A DNA stretch of 64,000 nucleotides from Aquamicrobium sp. (GTDB lineage Bacteria; Pseudomonadota; Alphaproteobacteria; Rhizobiales; Rhizobiaceae), in NCBI GenBank assembly GCA_019739225.1, contig JAHHDT010000005.1, positions 1,632,499 to 1,696,498 of the forward strand, written 5' to 3'. Made by a program: the position numbers and the translations under genes. Of the stretch, positions 28,468 through 35,853 are shown in pieces. How positions within the stretch are numbered: position 1 is the stretch's first letter; each line of letters begins with the position of its first letter. The notes beneath the pieces were generated by a model. That model was not told the origin of the DNA. It was given only the letters and a program-made list of their open reading frames with translations, and searched no databases.

Positions 28468-29064
28468 ATGTCCACCGACCTTTTGCTTGCGCTGGTCGTC
28501 TTCGCCTTCGTGACGTCGATCACGCCGGGCCCCAACAACTTCATGCTGCTGGCGTCCGGCGTCAATTTCGGCTTCCGGCGCACGATCCCGCATATGCTCG
28601 GCATCGGTGGCGGCTTTCTGTCGCTGCTGCTGGGCGTCGGCTTCGGGCTCGGTGCGTTGCTGACGGCCTATCCGTCGCTTCATCTGGCGCTGAAGCTCGC
28701 CGGCGGTGCCTATCTCCTCTATCTCGCCTGGCGTATCGCAATGTCGCGTTCACTGTCGGAAAAGGACGGCAAGGCGGCGCGGCCGATGACGTTCCTGGAG
28801 GCTGCGGCTTTCCAGTGGGTCAATCCCAAGGCGTGGGTGATGGCCGTCACTGCGATGGCGGTCTATTCGGACCCGGCGGCGCCGTTCCTGTCGGTGCTGG
28901 TCGTTGCGCTCGCCTTCGCGCTGGTGAACCTGCCGAGCGTCTCGACCTGGGCCGGCTTTGGCATGGCGCTGCGCGGTTTCCTCGCCGATCCGGTCCGTTT
29001 GAAGTGGTTCAACATCGCCATGGGCGTGGCGCTGGCGGTCAGCCTGTGGCCGATGCTGCGCTAA
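28468..29064 (+). CDS. LysE/RhtB family amino-acid exporter
   Basis: A 198-residue inner-membrane protein with about six hydrophobic helices. It has the family opening S-I-T-P-G-P-N-N-F-M-L near residue 20, then G-G-A-Y-L-L-Y-L-A-W near residue 80 and F-Q-W-V-N-P-K-A-W near residue 115. Members export amino acids such as lysine, threonine or homoserine lactones; the cargo here is unknown. The inverted repeat before it suggests its own control. Confidence 0.9.
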   Translation: MSTDLLLALVVFAFVTSITPGPNNFMLLASGVNFGFRRTIPHMLGIGGGFLSLLLGVGFGLGALLTAYPSLHLALKLAGGAYLLYLAWRIAMSRSLSEKDGKAARPMTFLEAAAFQWVNPKAWVMAVTAMAVYSDPAAPFLSVLVVALAFALVNLPSVSTWAGFGMALRGFLADPVRLKWFNIAMGVALAVSLWPMLR

Positions 29065-29122
29065 CGATTGCCCTGACGCTGGGTAATCGACGGGGCAAAT
29101 AGCTGCTGCTAGGGTCTCGGGC

Positions 29123-29623
29123 ATGATTGAGAAGCTCGTCTCGCTCAAAGGACTGGTGCTGGTGGCCGTGGTGCTGCTGGTGCCGTTGTTCGCGCTCGGC
29201 TGGCTGACCCGGGAGGATCCTGCCGACAAACCCTATCTGCGCATCGTCGGCGGCGGATTCATCTTCAACTACCGTGTTTCCGACGTGTACTACGGCTTCA
29301 CCGCCATCGTGCAGAAGCCGCTGCCGACGGGCACCATCGTCGAGGCTGCATTCGAGGACCCGGCTGGCGGCACGGTGCATACCTTGCGCCAGCGCATCGG
29401 CGGGCCGGAGATGGCGAAGTTTGCCATGCGTTCACCCTCCGTGCGCGGTGTCGAGGCTGGAAAGCCCTACAACGTGTCGATCCGCGTTTTCGATCGCAAT
29501 GAAAAGCACCTGCTGTGGCAGGATGACATGCAGTTCACCAGCCAGGTCAGCGATGCGGTGGTGCCTGATGCGCCGCTCACCGTTGGGCCGGGCTACGCCC
29601 GCAATCCCAATGCCGGCGGATAA
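29123..29623 (+). CDS. Membrane-anchored protein of unknown function upstream of nitrile hydratase
   Basis: A 166-residue protein that I do not recognise. One hydrophobic segment spans about residues 9-27. The rest looks periplasmic and beta-rich, with Y-L-R-I-V-G-G-G-F-I-F-N-Y-R and V-S-I-R-V-F-D-R-N-E. It is 12 bases before the nitrile hydratase alpha gene on the same strand, so it is probably transcribed with it. Whether it has a role in nitrile metabolism cannot be told. Confidence 0.7.
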   Translation: MIEKLVSLKGLVLVAVVLLVPLFALGWLTREDPADKPYLRIVGGGFIFNYRVSDVYYGFTAIVQKPLPTGTIVEAAFEDPAGGTVHTLRQRIGGPEMAKFAMRSPSVRGVEAGKPYNVSIRVFDRNEKHLLWQDDMQFTSQVSDAVVPDAPLTVGPGYARNPNAGG

Positions 29624-29635
29624 GACGGGAATGCA

Positions 29636-30268
29636 ATGAGCGGCCAGGGACACGACCACCACGATCACCATCACCACGACAATCATCTCGACCCGATGGA
29701 TGCCCGGGTGAGGGCGCTTGAGACGATCCTGACCCGCAAGGGCCTCGTCGATCCGGCCGCGATCGACGCCATCGTCGAGACCTACGAGACAAAGGTCGGC
29801 CCCCGAAACGGCGCGGCGGTGGTGGCGAAGGCTTGGGCCGATCCGGCCTATGCCGACTGGCTGAAACGCGATGCGACGGCGGCGATCGCCGAACTCGGCT
29901 TCACCGGCCGGCAGGGCGAGCACATGCAGGCCGTGTTCAACACGCCGGACACCCACAACCTCGTCGTCTGCACGCTCTGCTCCTGCTATCCGTGGTCGGT
30001 GCTTGGCCTGCCGCCGGTCTGGTACAAGTCGCCGCCCTATCGCAGCCGCGCGGTGATCGATCCGCACGGGGTACTGGCCGAGTTCGGGCTGGTCCTCGAC
30101 CCGCAGACCAAAGTCCGCGTCTGGGATTCCACCGCCGAACTCCGCTATCTGGTCATCCCGATCCGCCCCGCTGGCTCGGAGGGCTGGAATGAGGAGCGAC
30201 TTGCCGGCCTCGTGACGCGCGATTCGATGATCGGAACCGGTCTGGCGACCGCCCCGGAGGCAGCATGA
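29636..30268 (+). CDS. nthA: Nitrile hydratase subunit alpha, cobalt type
   Basis: A 210-residue alpha subunit of nitrile hydratase, which hydrates nitriles to amides. The metal-binding cysteine cluster is C112-T-L-C115-S-C117. Threonine after the first cysteine marks the cobalt form; the iron form has serine. The N-terminus carries an unusual histidine-rich tail ([12 protein letters not shown] within residues 6-17). The stop overlaps the beta subunit start by four bases. Confidence 0.95.
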   Translation: MSGQGHDHHDHHHHDNHLDPMDARVRALETILTRKGLVDPAAIDAIVETYETKVGPRNGAAVVAKAWADPAYADWLKRDATAAIAELGFTGRQGEHMQAVFNTPDTHNLVVCTLCSCYPWSVLGLPPVWYKSPPYRSRAVIDPHGVLAEFGLVLDPQTKVRVWDSTAELRYLVIPIRPAGSEGWNEERLAGLVTRDSMIGTGLATAPEAA

Positions 30269-30924
30269 ACGGCCCCCACGATCTCGGCGGCCAGATGGGT
30301 TTCGGACCGGTCGCGCCCGAGACAGACGAGCCGTTCTTCCACGCCGATTGGGAAAAGCGCGCGCTGGGCATCACGCTTTGCGCTGGCGCGATGGGCCACT
30401 GGAACATCGACGAGAGCCGCCATGCGCGCGAATCCCTGCATCCGGCAGTCTATTACGGCTCCAGCTACTACGAGATATGGACGAGGGCGGTGGAAACGCT
30501 GTTGAAGCGCCACGGCTTCGTGACCGATGCCGAGTTGGCTGCGGGTGCTGCACTTGAAGCAGGCACCCCGCCGCGCAGGGTGCTGAAGGCAGCCGACGTG
30601 CCTGCCATGCTGGCGCGGGGCGGGCCGTGCGACCGGCCGGTCGCCGCCGCGCCCCGCTTCTCCGCCGGCCAGCGCGTACGCACCCGCAATATGCATCCGA
30701 CCGGCCACACGCGCCTGCCTCGATATGTGCGCGGCAAGACAGGCACGGTGGAGGCGGTGCATGGCGGCTTCGTGCTGCCCGACACCAACGCGCATGGCCA
30801 TGGCGAGAACCCGGAACGGCTCTACACGGTTGTCTTCACCGGGCCGGAGCTTTGGGGCGACGCAGCCGACCCGACCCTGACCGTGTCGGTCGACGCCTGG
30901 GAGAGCTATCTTGAGCCGGCCTGA
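30265..30924 (+). CDS. nthB: Nitrile hydratase subunit beta
   Basis: A 219-residue beta subunit. It starts [14 protein letters not shown], as the family does. The C-terminal SH3-like barrel holds [11 protein letters not shown] and [13 protein letters not shown], and V-F-T-G-P-E-L-W-G closes it. It forms the active heterodimer with alpha. Translation is coupled to alpha (ATGA) and overlaps the accessory gene. Confidence 0.95.
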   Translation: MNGPHDLGGQMGFGPVAPETDEPFFHADWEKRALGITLCAGAMGHWNIDESRHARESLHPAVYYGSSYYEIWTRAVETLLKRHGFVTDAELAAGAALEAGTPPRRVLKAADVPAMLARGGPCDRPVAAAPRFSAGQRVRTRNMHPTGHTRLPRYVRGKTGTVEAVHGGFVLPDTNAHGHGENPERLYTVVFTGPELWGDAADPTLTVSVDAWESYLEPA

Positions 30925-31252
30925 CGCCTCACCCCCCGATCCGAAGCCTTTCGATGCGCCATGGCAGGCGCAGGCCTTTGCGCTTGTGGTGGCCCTGCAC
31001 GAGCGTGGCGTCTTCACATGGGCGGAATGGGCAGAGGCGCTTGGCGCCGCGGTCAACCGCGCCGATGCCGCCCCGGATGGCCACGACTACTACGAGCACT
31101 GGCTGGCGGCACTCGAGGCGCTGCTCGGCCGCAAGGGTGTCGCGCTTCCGGCTCAGGTAGAGGAATTGGCGGATGCCTGGCAGCGCGCGGCCCACGCCAC
31201 GCCCCACGGCAGTCCGATCATGCTGGCCAACGATCCGTTGGCTACGAGCTAA
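30911..31252 (+). CDS. Nitrile hydratase accessory protein (beta-subunit N-terminus-like activator)
   Basis: A 113-residue protein resembling the N-terminal part of the beta subunit: F-D-A-P-W-Q-A-Q-A-F-A-L-V, G-V-F-T-W-A-E-W-A-E-A-L-G, Y-Y-E-H-W-L-A-A-L-E. Proteins of this kind (P14K/NhlE type) bind alpha and deliver cobalt to it before exchange into the final enzyme. The start is TTG at 30911, inside the end of the beta gene. No amidase or cobalt transporter gene follows. Confidence 0.85.
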   Translation: MSRPDASPPDPKPFDAPWQAQAFALVVALHERGVFTWAEWAEALGAAVNRADAAPDGHDYYEHWLAALEALLGRKGVALPAQVEELADAWQRAAHATPHGSPIMLANDPLATS

Positions 31253-31302
31253 AGCAGGCCTGTCTGTTGCTCTCCGCCGGAAGCGCATAGTCTCTAGCCG
31301 TC

Positions 31303-31475
31303 GCGCTGCCCCTCATCGCCCTGCCGGGCACTTCTCCCCGTAAACGGGGAGAAGACCGCCATCATCGCTGCTTTCGCTTATAGCCAGCGCTGAAGAGTGG
31401 GCCGTGAGCAAGCGGCAGGCTCTCCTCTCCCCGTTTACGGGGAGAGGATGCCGGCAGGCAGGTGAGGGGCAGCGC
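31303..31475. repeat. Palindromic intergenic repeat (RIME/MITE-like), about 173 bases
   Basis: Two arms of about 50 bases, starting GCGCTGCCCCTCA on the left and ending TGAGGGGCAGCGC on the right, are imperfect inverted copies. Each contains an inner perfect palindrome, CTCCCCGTAAACGGGGAG on the left and its inverted relative on the right. About 70 bases of unrelated sequence separate them. It fills the gap between two convergent genes. The layout matches the palindromic intergenic elements common in rhizobia. No coding function is seen. Confidence 0.8.
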
Positions 31476-31494
31476 AAACGATCGCGGTCAGCGC

Positions 31495-32298
31495 TCACCC
31501 AAACTCCAGCAGCAGCGGCCGGTGATCCGAGACCTCCGGTTCGGTCACCACATCGAACGACAGCACCTTCACCGCGTCGTTGACGAGCATGTAGTCGGCA
31601 TAGCGGCCGGCCTTGGTGTAGTGCGACGTCCGCGTATCGCTGAAGCCGCGCGCCGTCACGAGATCAGCAAGGCCCAAGCCGCCCAGCACCGCGAAGGTTT
31701 CGCTATCCGGAAGCACGTTGAAGTCACCGCACACGATAACCGGGTCTCCGTCTTCCGCGACGGATCGTGTCAGTTTGAGCAGCCGCGCGGCCTGCGCAGC
31801 ACGCGCGGGCGTGTCGTGCTTGCCAGTGGGGTCGCGCAACCCGTGCATATGGGCGATCGTCACCGGATGATCGGCTTCCGCATCGTAAAGCCGAACCGCA
31901 TGGGCGCTGCGCGAGCGCGGATGCTCGCCATAGCCGTGCGGCGAGAAAGCGCCATGCACGAAACCCTGCCGCTGCCCGATAATCGGGATGGTCGCGCGCA
32001 CGAATGTCGCAAGCCCCCAGAAAGACGGGTAGCGCTGCTCGCCGTCCCACAGGTCGCCACGTGCAGCAGGGCAGAATGTCGCGACATGGCCGGGCAGGAC
32101 GCTACTCACCTCGGCGAAGAAGTTCGCGCGCTGCGGCAGGTCCGTCCCGCCGTCGCGATAGGTGAGCCAGCCGCGGTCGGCGGATGGCGTGTGAACCATC
32201 TCCTGCAGGCACAGCACGTCCGGATCGGCTTCCGTGAGGAAGTCGAGCAGCGGTTCGTGGAGCTTTCCGCCCCATCCGTTCAGGCATATCAGGCGCAA
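31495..32298 (-). CDS. Endonuclease/exonuclease/phosphatase family protein
   Basis: A 267-residue EEP-fold protein. Catalytic-site marks are the N-terminal L-N-G-W-G-G, C-L-Q-E-M near residue 45 (metal-binding Glu), V-C-G-D-F-N-V-L-P near residue 190, and S-D-H-R-P-L at the end (catalytic Asp-His). The substrate could be DNA, a phospholipid or another phosphodiester. A TTG start at 32298 is chosen because AGCGAGG lies seven bases before it and it gives the usual M-R-L-I-C-L-N. An ATG at 32334 is the alternative. Confidence 0.8.
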   Translation of the reverse strand: MRLICLNGWGGKLHEPLLDFLTEADPDVLCLQEMVHTPSADRGWLTYRDGGTDLPQRANFFAEVSSVLPGHVATFCPAARGDLWDGEQRYPSFWGLATFVRATIPIIGQRQGFVHGAFSPHGYGEHPRSRSAHAVRLYDAEADHPVTIAHMHGLRDPTGKHDTPARAAQAARLLKLTRSVAEDGDPVIVCGDFNVLPDSETFAVLGGLGLADLVTARGFSDTRTSHYTKAGRYADYMLVNDAVKVLSFDVVTEPEVSDHRPLLLEFG

Positions 32299-32406
32299 TG
32301 GAAACCTCGCTTCCCCGATGAAAGCGCCGACCATACTGTCAGCACGGGTTGCATCAAGGGGCTGGTCGGTATTGCCCCGGTCCCGCGAATCCCGCACTAA
32401 CGCGCG

Positions 32407-33534
32407 ATGCAGTTCTCACCGCAACAGGACGAGGCGCTCCGCGCCGTAGCCCGCTGGCTGAAGGAGGGGCAGAAGCCGCTCTTCCGTCTCTTCGGCTATG
32501 CAGGCACCGGCAAGACGACGCTGGCGCGCTACTTCGCCGAGCATGTCGACGGCCAGGTGCAATTCGCGGCCTTCACCGGCAAGGCCGCGCAGGTGCTGCG
32601 CGCCAAGGGCGCGACCAACGCCCGCACCATCCATTCGCTGATCTACCGCCCGCGCGGCGAGGAGGCGGTCGAGGACGAAACCACCGGCAAGACCTCGATC
32701 AACCCCACCTTCTCGCTCAACCGCCAGAGCCCCATCGCCAAGGCCGCCCTTGTCGTCGTCGATGAGTGCTCGATGGTCGACGAACAGCTCGGCCGCGACC
32801 TGATGAGCTTCGGCACGCCGATCCTCGTTCTGGGCGACCCCGCGCAGTTGCCGCCGATTTCCGGTGGTGGCTTCTTCACCGAACACGAGCCGGACCACCT
32901 GCTGACGGAAATCCACCGGCAGGCGCGCGACAACCCGATCATCCGGCTGGCGCTGGACGTGCGCGAAGGCCGTGAGTTCATGAAGGGCGACTACGGCACG
33001 GCAAAGGTGATCGGCCGCGACGAGGTGAACCAGGACCTCGTTCTGGCGGCGGACCAGGTTCTTGTCGGCACCAACCGTACCCGCCGCCGCTACAACCAGC
33101 GCCTGCGCGAGTTGAAGGGTTTCGATGCCTCCTATCCGCAGGCCGGCGACAAGCTTGTCTGCCTGCGCAACGATCCCGCCAAGGGCCTGCTGAACGGCTC
33201 CCTGTGGAAGGTGATGACCTCGTCGCGCGAGACGGTGAAGCCCGGCATCAACCTGCTGGTATCGCCCGAGGAGGACGATCCCGATCGCGGCATCTCCAAG
33301 ATCAAGTTGCTGAAAGCCGCCTTCGAGGACCCTGACGCCGAGATTCCCTGGCAGCAGAAGAAGCGTTTCGACGATTTCGACTACGGCTACGCGCTGACCG
33401 TGCACAAGGCGCAGGGCTCGCAGTGGGACGAGGTCGTGCTCTTCGACGAAAGCTACGCCTTCAAGGACACGCGCCAGCGTTGGCTCTATACCGCGATCAC
33501 GCGCGCGGCCGAGCGGCTTACCGTCGTCCGCTGA
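32407..33534 (+). CDS. RecD-like ATP-dependent DNA helicase
   Basis: A 375-residue superfamily 1B helicase. It has Walker A G-Y-A-G-T-G-K-T-T near residue 30 and Walker B V-V-V-D-E-C-S-M-V near 117. Motif III is G-D-P-A-Q-L-P-P, and the late motifs Y-A-L-T-V-H-K-A-Q-G-S-Q and Y-T-A-I-T-R-A lie near the C-terminus. It is shorter than RecD and lacks a RecBC context, so a stand-alone repair or accessory helicase is likely. Its 3' end overlaps the convergent PP2C gene by 17 bases. Confidence 0.88.
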   Translation: MQFSPQQDEALRAVARWLKEGQKPLFRLFGYAGTGKTTLARYFAEHVDGQVQFAAFTGKAAQVLRAKGATNARTIHSLIYRPRGEEAVEDETTGKTSINPTFSLNRQSPIAKAALVVVDECSMVDEQLGRDLMSFGTPILVLGDPAQLPPISGGGFFTEHEPDHLLTEIHRQARDNPIIRLALDVREGREFMKGDYGTAKVIGRDEVNQDLVLAADQVLVGTNRTRRRYNQRLRELKGFDASYPQAGDKLVCLRNDPAKGLLNGSLWKVMTSSRETVKPGINLLVSPEEDDPDRGISKIKLLKAAFEDPDAEIPWQQKKRFDDFDYGYALTVHKAQGSQWDEVVLFDESYAFKDTRQRWLYTAITRAAERLTVVR

Positions 33535-34411
33535 CCGCGCGGTCCTCCACGATCTCGAACAATACGGCCGTTGCGTCGTCCGACACCTTGAAGCGCGGAT
33601 AGGTCTGCCCGTCCGGGTCTTCCCGTTGCTCGATCGCGCGCAATTCTGCCAGCAGCGGCACGAGCCCATCCGTACGTGCGCGCTGGATCAGCGACGCGGC
33701 GTCATAGCGTCCGTACAGATCCACCAGCGCGGCGAAGCCGTCGGTGCAGAGCAGGCCGCGAGCCGGGAGCGTAGCAGGCAGGGGCTGCGAGACGATGTGG
33801 GAAGCGGCTTCCGGGCTGGCGCCCAGCGTCCAGACCGGCCCGCCATCGGTGTTATAGAGCGCCCGGCGGCGGCGCAGTTCGGCGCGGATTTCGGGCTCAG
33901 TCGACAGCGACCTGAATTTGGTCAGGCCTCCGGCATGGGCCACGGCGCGCTTTGCCTCCTCGTTCTCCGCCGCCGCGCCGCCTTCGATAGCGCTCAGGGC
34001 GTGCGTGGCGCCGGCCGCGTCCTGCAGAAACAGCCGGCAATCGCCGAGGCCATGGCTCACGATTCTGCTTTTCTCGACCCGGATCATCTGGAAACCGGCG
34101 CAGGGCAGGTTCCAGGGATCGACCGGCGTGGAGCCAGCAAGGTCGCCGATGATGCGCGACACGCGCTCGTTGATCTTGCGGACGCTCTTGGCAACCGCGC
34201 AGCCGGCCAGCGCGTCTTCCTCGAAGGTTACGGCTGCGAACTTCGCCAGCCACGCCGCATCCGATTCGGCCTCGTCGATGATGTTCTCGCCAAGGCCCGT
34301 CGCCCCGTCGATGACGAAGGCGCAGTTCGCCGCGCCTCCGCTTGCGTCTTCGTTGGGGCGGCGGGGGTCGCCGCGGTCGGTGATCGAATCGAGAATGCGC
34401 AGATGGGTCAT
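33518..34411 (-). CDS. PP2C-family protein serine/threonine phosphatase
   Basis: A 297-residue PP2C-like phosphatase. The N-terminal motif R-G-D-P-R-R-P-N-E-D and A-F-V-I-D-G-A-T-G-L-G supply metal-binding aspartates. G-D-C-R-L-F-L is the middle motif, T-D-G-F-A-A-L-V-D near residue 225 is the next, and D-D-A-T-A-V-L-F near the end supplies the last aspartate pair. Targets are unknown. A SpoIIAA-like gene lies 63 bases upstream on the same strand. Confidence 0.85.
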   Translation of the reverse strand: MTHLRILDSITDRGDPRRPNEDASGGAANCAFVIDGATGLGENIIDEAESDAAWLAKFAAVTFEEDALAGCAVAKSVRKINERVSRIIGDLAGSTPVDPWNLPCAGFQMIRVEKSRIVSHGLGDCRLFLQDAAGATHALSAIEGGAAAENEEAKRAVAHAGGLTKFRSLSTEPEIRAELRRRRALYNTDGGPVWTLGASPEAASHIVSQPLPATLPARGLLCTDGFAALVDLYGRYDAASLIQRARTDGLVPLLAELRAIEQREDPDGQTYPRFKVSDDATAVLFEIVEDRAVSGRR

Positions 34412-34474
34412 GGTGCGCTCACCTGCACGCCCGCAGTGTAAACAATGTGACGGTTCGTCGGCGGTAGTGCGCCG

Positions 34475-34882
34475 CTAGATGTTTTCTTCGATCTCGTTCG
34501 CGCCGAGCCACCGCCATGCCTCAGGCTCGTCATCGGTGGCGAAGTGGCGCGTTTCGATGCCGTCGCCGGGGTCGAAGAGCCGCGTCACGCGGTCTGCCCA
34601 GCCGCCGTCGTCGATGATCGCACAACGTCCGACATGCTGGGCGACGTGTTCCTTCATGAAACTGCTCGTCTCCGGCGACAGATCGGCAGTGTCCACTTCC
34701 TGAAGCTCCACGAGGCGCACCAGCAGGTCGAGTGTCGGGTGGATCGCAAAGGCACCTTCCAGAAGGCCGCATAGATTTTCAGCGTCGGCGGACGTGAATT
34801 CGCCGGTGATTTCGATGGCGAAAACGTTCGTTTTGTCCGTTTCCAGACGCCGGACAGCCGGAACCCGTTCCAATGGCCGCAT
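34475..34882 (-). CDS. SpoIIAA-like (STAS/CRAL-TRIO-type) protein
   Basis: A 135-residue soluble protein of the SpoIIAA-like family. I-E-I-T-G-E-F-T-S-A-D and a D-L-L-V-R-L-V-E-L segment are visible, with E-H-V-A-Q-H-V-G-R-C-A-I-I later. These domains bind lipids or act in partner switching, but function here is unknown. Start 34882 has a strong AAAGGAGCGAAC, so the longer frame to 34951 is rejected. It is upstream of the PP2C gene and may share its transcript. Confidence 0.75.
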   Translation of the reverse strand: MRPLERVPAVRRLETDKTNVFAIEITGEFTSADAENLCGLLEGAFAIHPTLDLLVRLVELQEVDTADLSPETSSFMKEHVAQHVGRCAIIDDGGWADRVTRLFDPGDGIETRHFATDDEPEAWRWLGANEIEENI

Positions 34883-34997
34883 GTTCGCTCCTTTCGTTCC
34901 GCGTGCAGTTTGGTCTGGAACACACGAAACCCGATGTCTGTTCCCCATCAAATGGATATAGGATGACGCGACCGTTTAACCAGAAGACCGCCAAGCA

Positions 34998-35745
34998 ATG
35001 CCTGCACAGCTTTCCGTCAACCTGAACGCCATCGCCCTGTTGAGAAACCGGCGCGACCTGCCATGGCCGAGCGTGACCGGGCTGGGCCGCATTGCGCTCG
35101 CCGCCGGTGCACACGGGCTGACCGTGCATCCGCGGCCTGACCAGCGCCACACGCGCAATTCGGACCTGCCGGCGCTGCGGGCGCTGATCGACGACGAGTT
35201 TCCTGCGGCCGAATTCAACATCGAAGGTTATCCGACCGGCGATTTCCTGGCGCTGGTCGAGGCCGCCGAGCCCGAGCAGGTGACGCTCGTGCCGGACGAT
35301 CCGGAACAGCCGACCTCGGACCATGGCTGGGACTTCGTCGCCAACCGCGACATGCTCAAGGCGATCGTCACTCGTCTGAAGAAGACCGGCGCGCGCATTT
35401 CGCTCTTCTGCGATCCCGGACGCCTCCGAAGAACAGATCGCAGCGGCGCGGGCGACCGGTGCAGACCGGATCGAGCTCTACACCGGGCCTTATGGCGGTT
35501 GCCATGACGATGCAGAAAAAGCCGCCATGGAACTGGAAAGACTCGGCAAAACGGCCGAGCTCGCCAGAGCTGCCGGGCTTGATGTCAATGCGGGCCACGA
35601 CCTCACCGTCGCCAATCTCCCGCCGCTGGCCCGGCGCATTCCCTATCTGGCGGAGGTATCGATTGGCCATGGCCTGACCGCCGACGCGCTGGAGCACGGC
35701 ATGGCCGGGACGGTGCGCCGTTTCCTGACTGCAAGCGGGTGGTAG
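34998..35745 (+). pseudogene. pdxJ: Pyridoxine 5'-phosphate synthase, interrupted by one extra base
   Basis: The N-terminal frame opens [13 protein letters not shown], followed by H-P-R-P-D-Q-R-H near residue 50, E-F-N-I-E-G-Y-P-T and V-T-L-V-P-D. After I-S-L-F-C-D-P the frame is lost near base 35418. The next frame then continues correctly with [20 protein letters not shown] and S-I-G-H-G-L-T to the stop at 35745. Removing one G in CCCGGACGCC restores a 248-residue PdxJ of normal length. PdxJ closes the pyridine ring in de novo vitamin B6 synthesis. Either the organism lost it here or the base is an error. Confidence 0.88.
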
Positions 35746-35798
35746 TCGTGCGTCTACTGCATGGCGAGGCGTACAAGCCCTCCTAAAGCAGCATTTGT

Positions 35799-35813
35799 TG
35801 TTGCACTGCAACA
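35799..35813. promoter_or_regulatory. Perfect 15-bp palindrome upstream of kup
   Basis: TGTTGCA C TGCAACA lies about 40 bases before the kup ATG and its strong ribosome site (GAAGGAGGGC). Length and symmetry suit a dimeric regulator, or a small 5' hairpin of the mRNA. No matching known motif was recognised. Confidence 0.4.
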
Positions 35814-35853
35814 GGAGTAGAAACCGCGCCCGTCCTTTGAAGGAGGGCACGAC

